Positions 53,831 through 63,400 of a DNA stretch of 64,000 nucleotides are shown in pieces. The translations under genes were made by a program, and so were the position numbers. The stretch lies in contig NW_003314277.1 in the NCBI RefSeq assembly GCF_000143415.4, positions 865,878 through 929,877 of the forward strand, given 5' to 3'. The notes beneath the pieces are model-generated. The model ran no database searches, was not told the DNA's origin, and saw nothing but the letters and a program-made list of their open reading frames with translations. Position 1 is the first letter of the stretch. Each line of letters opens with the position of its first letter. The DNA comes from Selaginella moellendorffii (Eukaryota; Streptophyta; Lycopodiopsida; Selaginellales; Selaginellaceae).

Positions 53831-53881
53831 AGTACATGCTCAATAGTGGAAGTTCCAGTGTTCCGCTATTGAGCATGTACT
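53831..53881. repeat. Inverted repeat: 21-bp stem, 9-base loop
   Basis: Arms 53831-53851 and 53861-53881 are complementary across 21 positions, with one position that would be a G-U pair in RNA. The loop is GTTCCAGTG. The stem is near perfect and isolated, with no coding sequence on either side, between the decayed and the intact small peptide genes. Confidence 0.9.
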
Positions 53882-54127
53882 ATCACATTCAACACAGAAT
53901 TTGTTTTTTCATTCACTTTGCAGTAATTTATTCCATCTCAACACATTTGTTCTTATCGAGAACAGACTTAGTCTACTCTGAACGCACCGGCAGCCTTTCA
54001 GTCTGAATGTTTATCTTGTCCTCTGGCTTACAGTCCCTTGCTATAAATTGGTGAGTGTTGTTCCTCAATTCGCCAATCCTCATCTGCTCGTTCCAAGTTC
54101 ATTAGTCTGTTTCTCTTCAACAACAAG

Positions 54128-54367
54128 ATGAAGCCTGTTGTGCTGGTTTGTCTCCTCATAATGGCTCTTGTTTTTCAGGGCTGCCACTACAACGCTCTCG
54201 CTGAATCTTGTGATGATGACGACAAAGTCTGCACTGGCAAGATATATGGGAAACTTAGTGGTCATAACTGTCAGAGGAAAGGTGGGAAGCAGTATGGATA
54301 CCAGGGCAATTGTCTGCGTATCAAGCAGGCGATCGGACTTGAGGGAGGATGCTGCTACTTGAGCTGA
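54128..54367 (+). CDS. Small secreted cysteine-rich peptide
   Basis: Single-exon frame of 79 codons. Residues 1-26 form a signal peptide (MKPVVLVCLLIMALVF, cleavage probably near NALAES). The mature ~53 residues hold six cysteines in the order C-x6-C-x12-C-x12-C-x12-CC, with a Lys/Arg-rich middle (CQRKGGKQYGY). The pattern does not match the usual defensin, thionin or snakin spacings that I know; the family is not recognised. A TATA-like CTATAAATT lies about 85 bp upstream, and an AATAAA polyadenylation-like signal follows (near 54400), which supports a real gene. Two decayed copies of its 5' part flank it (53690-53800, and 54685-54749 in opposite orientation). Possible roles are antimicrobial or signalling, by analogy only. 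Confidence 0.75.
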   Translation: MKPVVLVCLLIMALVFQGCHYNALAESCDDDDKVCTGKIYGKLSGHNCQRKGGKQYGYQGNCLRIKQAIGLEGGCCYLS

Positions 54368-54449
54368 ATGATTCAGAATGACTTGAAAATGAATAACCAT
54401 AAATAAAAGTTTGTTGGTTTTTGTCTTGAACACTTTCAATAACTGCCCT

Positions 54450-54690
54450 GCTCGCTGCGGCAATCTGGAGCGCATCACGGACCATCACTTGTGCTCTGGC
54501 ACGTCTTCAGCTTTGTGGAACTTCCAGAGTTGTTCACAATGCGGGCTGTCTGCAAGTCCTGGTATGATGCTGTGCACTCTCCTCGTTTCGCTCAGCTGTA
54601 CAAGGCTACAAGCCACCGCTCGAACCCTGGGCCCTGCTCAGGCTGCGGACAGATCCGCCTATTGACCAGTTTCGTTTGCTTCTTACAAAA
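54450..54690 (+). pseudogene. F-box gene fragment
   Basis: Closely matches the first exon of the intact F-box gene at 54971 (same GCGGCAATCTGGAGCGCATC start and the CKSWYDAV segment), but with indels that break the frame (for example in the stretch after ITDHH). It ends near 54690 without the rest of the gene. It lies between the small peptide gene and its inverted fragment. Confidence 0.85.
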
Positions 54691-54749
54691 GTCGTGTAGA
54701 AGCTAAGAGCTATCATGAGGAAACAGACCAGAACAACCTTCGCCTTCAT
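54685..54749 (-). pseudogene. Inverted signal-peptide fragment of the small peptide gene
   Basis: On the minus strand from the ATG at 54749 the sequence encodes MKAKVVLVCFLMIALSF, clearly related to the signal peptide of the gene at 54128 (MKPVVLVCLLIMALVF). Bases upstream of the ATG also match (ACAAGATGAAG). After about 20 codons the similarity stops at the edge of the F-box fragment, and no cysteine-rich part follows. Confidence 0.75.
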
Positions 54750-54970
54750 CTTGTCGCTACAGAGCCGATCCAGAGCACTAAGAGAAACAGTAGCCTCCGA
54801 TCCCAACTCACTGTCGCGGTGCCTTGCCCTTCCAACAAGCAAGCTCCACAGCCTTTCTACTGACGGCCATCTCATACATTACCTCTTGTCTGCGCCCGTA
54901 TCTGCATTATCTAGATTGGTAAGCTTGTAGCTGCACTACGTTTAAAGTCAAAAACCCTAATAGCGAGTAA

Positions 54971-56293
54971 ATGGGGAGATGGGGCGCCTTTGAACAGGAT
55001 GGGGGTCGCTGCGGCAATCTGGAGCGCATCACGGAGCCATCGCTTGTGCTCCACATCTTCAGCTTTCTGGCTCTTCCAGAGTTGTTCACATTGCGGGCTG
55101 TCTGCAAGTCCTGGTATGATGCTGTGCTCGCTCCTCGTTTCGTGCAGCTGTACAAGCCATCGCTCAAACCCTGGGCTGTGCTCAGAGTGCGGACGGATCC
55201 GCCTGTTGACCGGTATGCTTGCTGCTTTCATCATGATCGTTGAAGTAAGTGGCTCTGTAGGGAGCTTCGCTATGACGAGGAGCATTTTGATTATGGCATG
55301 AAGCTGGAGAATCACACTGAGCTATGGCGTCCACACCTGAGCTTGAACCAACGTAAGAGATGCAGTCTTCCATTGGGCCCATCAGGTTCGCGTTTCGTGG
55401 GCTTGTGTTCTTCCAATGGACTTGTCTGTGGCATGCTCATGGAACATAGAGACTCGGTGACTTCAGCTGTGGGAAACCCGATCACCAACATGTGGAAGGC
55501 ACTACCGCCTGCTCCAATTGCCTCTCCGGATCGTCCACGCCCAGCCTACCTCAACATCTCCATGGAAGCAGAAATAAACGCAGACAGTAGCTCTTACCAG
55601 GTCGTGATACTGTACCAGAAGTACCAGACTCCTGTTGAAGGCCCGACAGAAGATGATGATGACGACCAAATTTGCTCACTGCAGTACGAATCAGAGTCAT
55701 GTTCTTGGCATGAAGGCCTGCTCTTCAGCACTTCAAACTCATTGGGATCACCTCTCCGAGGGTGTGCTTTCTTCTACACTGGGGAGAACATATTCCCAGC
55801 TTACGATCCGCATTCCAGAGCTTGGTCTCATGTAGCTATCTCGCCACCAGCACGTAACGAACAAGAACAAGAACAGGAAGACGATAGCTGGGCAAACTGG
55901 TCTTTTGGATACATAGGTGCCTTCATGTACAAGGGGAAATGCTACTGGGCATCGTTCATGTTCAATGCAGAGACATTTGAAGACATTGGAGTGGCGATCT
56001 GGGAGATGAAACAGGAAAACTCAATGTGGGTCTTGGTGTCGCGGATTCTGTCCACGGACCTGTTTGGAACCAATTGTTGTTTGTCAGTGGGGGACAAGGA
56101 TATGACCGTGAGGCTGGTCGAGGACACCGCTTTCATCTTGGTTTTCTATAGGAAGGAAAGCCATGGGGTGTGGCCTCCTGTTGCGTACGACTTTGCTCTG
56201 TCCAAGTGGTATACTTGCTGCATGGAGAACATGGAGAACGAGGATATTGAGTGCAATTATGTGGTGATACCCAGCCTAACTGCCAAGCCTTAA
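54971..56293 (+). CDS. F-box protein with a beta-propeller-like (kelch/DUF) C-terminal part
   Basis: Two exons: 54971-55212 and 55261-56293, phase-continuous, 424 codons. Residues ~18-60 are an F-box: EPSLVLHIFSFLALPELFTLRAVCKSWYDAV. The rest resembles the F-box/kelch-like proteins common in lycophytes and mosses, with segments such as VGLCSSNGLVCGML and FAYDP-type strands (IFPAYDPHSRAWSHV, GYIGAFMYKGKCYWASF) but without perfect kelch motifs. An acidic stretch (EDDDDD) is at ~205. Family knowledge: F-box proteins are substrate adaptors of SCF ubiquitin ligases. The 48-bp intron is a multiple of three and contains a TGA; without splicing the frame would end there, so the model depends on splicing or else the gene is broken. 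A broken first-exon copy lies at 54450-54690. Confidence 0.8.
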
Positions 56294-57729
56294 CAGGATC
56301 TCCATATGTAGGAAACGAGAAATTTTCAGATCATACCAGTGAATGGAATGTTTCCTGTTCTGGGTACAAATTCCTATGAGCTGCATAAGTTTTGTTCATG
56401 AATAAATTACTCAAAACTCCAAGTTTCCCAAGGAGGACCCTTACAACCACGCCTGACTGGGCTATGACCAGTGGTTTTTATCAAAATTTTGTACATAATT
56501 AAAACATTCTGAATATTATGCCTTGAATTTGCTTGAGAGCCTGAAGACGAATGTTGTCAGATTGGATTTGATTAATTTGACTTTATTCAATGATGACTAC
56601 AATGACATTAGAGATGGACAACATTCCAGTTGACTCTTTTTTACATTTCCTCCTAAGGTAGGGAGTCGAAAATGTACTATTTAGCTTTTATAGCTACTTA
56701 GAGGTTCGTTTTAAAACCAAAACTTTAAACTTCCTGCCCTAAAATTCTGCAAAAGTTATCCTCCAAAGGTATTTATGAATGATTGATATGTACTGTAAAA
56801 GGGATCTGGTTCAAGTCAATGTGGAGCTTTTTGACACATCTTAAATGTTTGCTTACTTTCTTCGTGTCCAAAATGGTGAATTCATGTCATCTCTTAGTCT
56901 CCAACCTCGACTCAACAATCGGCTGCCACTGCGTCTTGGAAGCGCCGCCTGACTCCACGGCAGCTTCTTGTTGGGCAGCAGCAAGCAGCAGTATAGCAGC
57001 GCCTCCAAGCTATCGACCAGTTCCTCCAGCGGTACCCCCAACAAAGCCGCGTCCGCGCAAACAGCCCAGTCCACAACCAGCCTTGGAGGCACGGCGGTGG
57101 CCAAGGCTCTTGGCCAAGCCTCATCCACGAGCTTCGCGAGAGCACTCAGCCCTTGCCACTAAAAACTCCATCCTTGAAGCTCGATGTGGACAATCTCAGA
57201 AACATTGAAAGTCCTGGACAGCTGCTTGCTCATCTCGTAAACTTCCTCATCAGAGATGCTAGCACTCTCCGGATCCGCCAAAGAGACACCTGCGCCTCAT
57301 ATCTGTTGATCCCAGCTACTTCCACTGGAAAAGCGGCCTGATGATCAAGCCACTGGCGGCACAGCACCTGGATCGTCTTCCTGTTTGGCCCGAGCTCAGA
57401 GCTCGCCCTCCCACTCCACCGAGAGCACTATGCACCACTTCTGTGTGGCTCCAACAATTTTAAGAAAACCATCTATACTAATGGTGGTCATCTGCACCTG
57501 AACGTCTTTCCAACTCTCCACCACCTTTGCTTCTATAGCGGCCTTGAGCTTGAAGTGCAAATGGTCATTGACTTCGCAGACATCGCTTTTGGCATCCTCT
57601 GCCTGTGCTTTTGCCTTCTCCAGCAAACGTGACAGCGGTTCAAAGAAGCCTTTGGGCTCAGCACACGCAGAGTGCTGGAGGCGAACAGTTTTTACATGAC
57701 AACCGGGCTCATGAACTCCCTCTTGAAAG
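56294..57729. other. AT-rich gap, then a degenerate coding-like segment
   Basis: 56294-56850 is AT-rich with no gene. From 57758 back to about 56880 the minus strand reads as protein over long stretches (for example SIDGFLKIVGATQKWCIVLS and ALAKLVDEAWPRALA) but with stops between them. The order of open parts on one strand suggests a former gene or a gene piece, with possible introns. It runs up to the 3' LTR of the Copia element at 57730. I do not recognise the family. It may be host sequence next to the insertion site or captured material. Confidence 0.35.
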
Positions 57730-57816
57730 TGAGACAAATCAGGACCAAAGTCCACCACACTAGCGGACAGAACAGGAAAACCCTAATGTCTATATGGCGA
57801 GGTGTGTCATGTAACA
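57730..57816 (-). repeat. 3' LTR of Copia element (87 bp)
   Basis: On the minus strand it starts TGTTACATGACAC, ends GATTTGTCTCA, and is preceded by GGTTTGGGGGGAG, a clear polypurine tract. It is related over its length to the repeat at 62837-62907 apart from a ~16-bp insertion near the inner part of the right end. No 5-bp target duplication is apparent. Confidence 0.8.
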
Positions 57817-59881
57817 CTCCCCCCAAACCAAAGCCACTCACCAAACCAAATCTGTCGCATAGGAGCTGAAACTAGTGTGGCCCCAATGGCTTGGTGAGAA
57901 GGTTGGTTGGCATGTCTTGTGTCCCGAGATGTTGGATGGCCAGGGTGCTGCTGTCAACCAACTCATGCATGTAGTGAAATTGGACTTCAATATGCTTCAA
58001 GCGAGCATAGTGGATGGGGTTCTTGGACATGGCAATGCTACTTTGGTTGTCACACCAAGAAGTAGTGGGGCCAACTTGTGCACATCCCAGCTCAACAAGT
58101 AGCCCTTGAGCCCAAACCACGTCCCTGCTACTAGTAGTGAGGTGATGTACTCCGCTTCTGCACTAGAAAGTGCCACCACAGATTGTCGCTTGGAGGCCCA
58201 TGTGATGGCACCTCCTAAGAAGGAAAGGTAAATGCTAGAAGTCAAGCAATGACTTTTGTTGTTGGCAAAACTAGCATCTGTGTAGCATGTCAATGATGCA
58301 TCACCCACTGAATAAGCAATGCTGTAGTCCATAGTGCTTTAGGTATCTTATGATACACTTGGCAACTTGCCAATGTATGGTGGTTGGTGATTTGTTGTAC
58401 TGACTCAAGGCAATAGTTGCATAGTGATGTCGGGGCAAGTCATCAGGGCTAAATACGTGAGGCAACCAATGAGATGCCGATACGAGTCCCAGTGGGTAGA
58501 GGGTCACTAGACTGCTCAATTGTGAGGTCGATAGCACCAACAACCATCAAGGTTTTGACAAGGTGGCAATCACACATACCAAACCAATCTAGCAAGACTT
58601 CAACCTTACATCGTTGGCTAAGCATGTAGCCACCAGACTTAGGATCATATGTGACTTCAAAGCCAAGAAAGTAAGAGACTTAGCCAAGGTCCTTCATCTG
58701 GAATTGCTGGCTGAGAGCAACTTGCAGAGCAGCAATGGCATTTGTGTCATCACCCATGATGAGCAAATCATCAACGTAGAGGGCCACAATAAGCATGCTC
58801 TTAGCATGACCATTCACATACACATTGTGATCAACATGGCAGCAACAACAGCAATGAAAGCCTTGAGCATGTAGGGTGGCATCAAATTTTTGATACCAAA
58901 TATGGGAGCTTTGTTTTAGGCCATATAAAGCTTTCTGCAATTAGGGCCACTAGGGGCAACAAAACTAGGAGGTATATGCATGTAGATATCCTCTTGCAAA
59001 TCCCGATTCAAAAATGCTATTTTGACATCCATATGGTGGACTTGCCATTTGTGAGCAACCGCAAGTGCAAAAAGGGAACCAAGGCTGGCCATTTTTACAA
59101 TCGGTGAGAATGTTTCATCTTAGTCAAGGCCATGGACTTGGTGAAATCTGCAAACAACCAACCATGCCTTATAATATACAACCTGACCATCTTTCCCATA
59201 CTTTTTGGAAAAAATCCATTTTGGATCCAAAACACGTCATCCCGGTGGTGCTAAATTAACTGGAACATAAGTTCTGTTAACCCAAATGGAAGCAACTTCT
59301 TCCACAATAGCTTCCATCCAAGATGGAGCCTTAGGTCCTGAGACGGCCTTATCATAGGTCATGGGGATGCTGACGTCAACAAGGCCACAAAAGTCATCAA
59401 GCTTTACAGCATTTGCTTTAGTATTTTCCCGGACTTTCAATGAGGGCTGATGTTTCTGAGGGTCATCAAGAACTGGCATTGGATCAGGCATGCCACAACG
59501 TCGACAAGGTGGTGAAGGTGTCGAAGGCCTGTCCTCAACTGGAGGAGAATTAGCTGGTTCAAGCATGTCCAGAAGTAGAGGATTCCCCAATGGAATCTCT
59601 AGTGGCAACTCATGAATAGGATCCAAAGGCAGAGGCAAAAGTGGACCATCTCCCATAAGTGGGATAAAAGGAACAAGTCGAGTCTTAGCAATGAAAGAAA
59701 GATCTTGAAGAGCCTTTATATGCATGGGAAAGTCATCTTCGTTGAACATGATGTCTGTGCTTACAAGGGCCTTGTGAGATCCCACAACTTGTAAGCTTTT
59801 CTCCCAATTGTGTCATCTTGTGCATATCCCACAAAGATGAATTTTTTACTTTTGAGATCTAGCTTTTTCCGAAGTTGATCA

Positions 59882-61045
59882 TGTTAAGGTATACGCTCTC
59901 TATGACATGATCCTAGGTGGTAGTAGTGCCACTTCACTGATCCAAGTGTAGGCTAGAGGCGTGTCTCTTGATCATGTATATATCTCTATGATATTATATA
60001 CAACTATCCTTTGAGTCATCCTTGTCCATTGTAGCTTTCGCTCTTCTTCTTCTTCATGGTATCGGAGCCCTGAGGGCTTCAGATCCTGGGACGATGGCGC
60101 TGGCTAAGGAGGAGGCCAGTGAGGATGACGATGAGCCACTAGACGTGGCTGAGAGGTGCCAGGATTTGGCACTGCACTGCTAAGCGCCAAGATAATGGCA
60201 CTAGCGAGCTGAGCAAGGCGCTAGGGCGTGATCGGGCAGAGACTGGCCCAGAGGCGCTGGCAGATGCGCTGAGAGAGGGCTGGCATAAGGCACTAAGTGG
60301 TACTAGAGCACTAAGTGATGTGTGCTAGGGCGTGAGAGAGCAGCTTGAGAGAGCGGCTCTGAGGCGCTGAGAGAGCCACTGAAAAGAGGCACTGATTGAG
60401 GCGCTGACTGAGGTGCTGATAGGAGGCACCGAAGAGGCACAAGTGCTTGGAGTGCTGGGACTGGTCAGAGGAGCATGTATGGAGCGTTGGAGTGTTGTCT
60501 AGAGGTAAACAGGCAGAGGCAATGTTGAGTGTTGGGCTGTGAGAGGGCTTTGTAGCAGAGGGAGAGAGCCGTTAGGGCTCTGGTAGAGGAGGCTTGATTG
60601 AGGCTAAGACAATGGGAGCTTCAGCCGAGGCCAATGAGAGATCAGAGGTATTCCTTGGTCCATCCTTGCTGTGTTTAGACAGGTGTTTCCCGAGAAGGAG
60701 ATCCTGAGAGGCGGCCATGGGACGATCCAAGAGGCAAAGAGCCATGGGTTCTAGAGAGGTAGTGCTATAGGTTCCTGAGAGGGAGACAAATTCCTATCGT
60801 GGATACGAGAGAGTGCTTGGATGTAAAGGGAGAGTGATCTTAGATTCATGTCATCGAGATCAAGAGGGAGTGTTGAGGTATACGCTCTCTATGACATGAT
60901 CCTAGGTGGCAGTAGTGCCACTTCACTGATCCAAGTGTAGGCTAGAGGTGTGTCTCTTGATCATGTATATATATCTATGATATTATATATAATTATCCTT
61001 TGAGTCATCCTTGTCCATCGTAGCTTCCACTCTTCTTCTTCTTCA
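59882..61045 (+). mobile_element. Nested non-autonomous LTR element (TRIM-like) with exact target duplication
   Basis: Two 175-bp direct repeats (59882-60056 and 60871-61045) begin TGTT(A/G)AGGTATACGC and end CTTCTTCTTCA. They differ at few positions. The left repeat is followed at once by TGGTATCGGAGC, a primer-binding site for initiator tRNA-Met. The right one is preceded by AAGAGGGAG, a polypurine tract. The 5-bp target GATCA occurs on both sides (59877-59881 and 61046-61050). The internal 814 bp has no polymerase. It opens with a short frame (MALAKEEASEDDDEPLDVAE, 29 codons) and continues as GGCGCTGA-rich repeats. Such elements use enzymes from full-length relatives. LTR similarity and the intact duplication make it the youngest insertion in this window. 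Confidence 0.93.
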
Positions 61046-62836
61046 GATCAGAGGTATGCACATATGCTGCACAACCGAAAACTCAAAAGTGGGACACATT
61101 AGAAGTAGAATCTGTCCAAAATGCCTCAAGGGTTTTTCCATCCAAAGCAGCTGTGGCAAGGTGATTTTGGACATGCATTGGCCTCTTGCCAAAACATCTT
61201 ATCAAGATGTGGATTAGCTAACAAAGCGTGAGCAGCATTGACAAGAGTGCGATTCTTCGTTTTTACAACACCATTTTGCTGGGGGGTGTAGCGGGCTGTA
61301 ACTTGCAATCATATGCCTACATCACGACAGATGCCCCGAAGCTCATTGTTGAGGTATTCACCACCACCATCAACTTGAAGAGTTTTTATCTTTCGACCAA
61401 AGAGATTTTCAACATATGCTTTGTATATTTGAAATGTAGCAACTGCATCACTCTTACACATCAAGAAGTGAATGCATGTCCAACAGCTATAGTCATCAAT
61501 AAATGTGATCAAATATCTTGCACCATCATGGCTTGGCATGTCCATGGGGCCACAAAGATCAGAATGGACCTAGTCTAGAAGTTCAATTGCTCGATGCGTG
61601 CTCAATGAGAAATTCTGGCAGTGATGCTTGCCTAAAACATAAGCTTCACAAAATGTAAATGGGATATGTCGGAAATCCAATCCAATAACAATATCTTGGG
61701 ATTTCATCTATTGAAGAGATTGATAATGACATAACCAAGTCTCTTGTGCCAAAGTTCCACACAAGAATTTGCCTCTACAGTTTGAAAAGCCTAAACTTGG
61801 TCGGCAACAATGATTTCATACAAGTCCCCAATGTGTGGCCTATGAAGCAACTGTGTACCAAGCATGTGAAAGTTGCTAGAGTCAACCAAAGAGACTCCCT
61901 TTGCATCAAAGACTACCATTGCATTTTGATTATATATCTTGGTAATGGACATTAAATTTTGTCACAAGGTGGAAATGTGCATGGCACTATCAAATGCCAC
62001 AGTCCTCCCATGATTAAGTGAGAGTTGAAATTGCCTAATGCCTTCCACAAGGATAGTGGTATTGTCATTTAAATGAACACCATGTTTTCCAATGCTAGAT
62101 TGATAACACTCAAAAAGACTCTTTTATTGCCCATAAAATTAGTACAACTAGAGTCTAGGAGCCACCTACTTGGTGTTACAATTGCCTCTTCATTATAGAG
62201 CTCCTCAACCACCTCATTTGTTGTAGCAATTCAGATTGGCTTTTGCCATCATAGCTAGTCACTTGTTATCTTTGGTTGGAAAAGCAATCATCCCTGGTTG
62301 GAGAAGCAGGCTCTCAACTGCATTCTTCCAGCTAGCTGGCAAGGACCTGTAGAGATGCAACCTTTGTTGCTCATCTGTGAGATAGTGCTTCGCTAGCAGC
62401 CGCAAGTTGTGTGAAAAAGCCTTGGAGTTTGGCAAGTGTGAGTCTGAATACTGCCATTTTCCTCTAGCCTTAAGGAATCCATTTGTGAATGGATGTTGAA
62501 AACATCCATTTCACTCTTGGTGCCATAGGTGTCACTCAACCACTTCCAGAGTGCTGCTGCAGTGGACTTTAGAATCGATGGGGCAACAAAGAGAACATTC
62601 GAGGACAAGCACATTGCAATACTCCCTCTAGCCTTGGAATCCTAAAGGTTCCAATCATGCACCTTAGCAGCACTAGAGCCTAGAGCCGGTGATGGCTTTG
62701 TCCCATCTACAATCCCCAACAAACCATGAAACAAGAGGTAGGATTCAAGATGGATCTTGAATCCCTCAAACCCTTCTCTATCAAACTCACGGATGGATGG
62801 CTTTCCTTCCATAGTGCTATCCCAGCTCCCATACCA

Positions 62837-62907
62837 TGAGACAAATCACACTAGCGGACAGAACAAGAAAACCCTAATGTCTATGTGGTCAGACATGTCG
62901 TGTAACA
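62837..62907 (-). repeat. 5' LTR of Copia element (71 bp)
   Basis: Minus-strand start TGTTACACGACATG and end TTTGTCTCA. The central part ATTAGGGTTTTC-TGTTCTGTCC is nearly identical to the 3' copy. It is followed by the primer-binding site and gag. Confidence 0.8.
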
Positions 62908-63400
62908 AAGAGGAGGGTCACAATGCGGGTCTTCCCTCAATCTTCCTTCACCGCATAGACTAAAAGCTATGTTGGCTTGCGTCATCCAGCATTGATCCAA
63001 GACTTGTTGTTAAGTTCGTGCCTGCTACGGCAGACATCGCTTCCCTCCCATCGATGAACACTCGCCCACCGGCAAAGCACTATTCTCTTCCTATATCTTT
63101 CTGTTCTGCCAGGTTGAAAGACAGCTTCGCGTATGCAACACCAAGCCGAGGGAAGATCTCTCGAGTATACGGCGACAGAAGCTCTCACAGTGAGTGTGCT
63201 GTCTTTGGATCGCTCTCATCAGCCATGTACACTCATATGCATTCGAACATTCGAATGCAACCAGATTCGAACGGGTATTGAACGTTTAATACCCGTTTAG
63301 CTTTTTTTCGAACGGGTATAATGGTTTTCAGTTTTAATATAATTAAAAAATAATTAACTGTTACTAAACAAAGTTTAACATAATATAATATAGGTTTAAT
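62908..63400. other. Gap with hAT-like subterminal repeats
   Basis: 62908-63230 has no recognised feature. 63239-63258 is a perfect inverted repeat (GCATTCGAA-CA-TTCGAATGC). Between 63270 and 63325 the motif AACGGGTAT occurs three times, once in inverted orientation. Such repeats are common near the ends of plant hAT elements, so the 3' end of the element below is probably here. An exact terminal repeat was not identified. Confidence 0.5.

Larger units (their letters stand above)
57730..62907 (-). mobile_element. Decayed Copia retrotransposon with very short LTRs
   Basis: The element runs on the minus strand from the 5' LTR (62907-62837) to the 3' LTR (57816-57730). Behind the 5' LTR lies TGGTATGGGAGC, a variant of the initiator tRNA-Met primer-binding site. 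Coding parts occur in Ty1/Copia order, all with stops or frameshifts. Gag starts at 62812 and includes ALWKWLSDTYGTKS. Integrase lies at 61545-61126 (FIDDYSCWTCIHFL, VDGGGEYLNNEL, YTPQQNGVVK). Reverse transcriptase follows at about 59300-58680 (VDDLLIMGDDT), and RNase H at 58330-57990 (CYTDASFANN, SSAEAEYIT). Its body is interrupted by a nested element at 59882-61045. The element is too broken to encode working enzymes. LTRs of 71 and 87 bp are unusually short. Confidence 0.9.
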
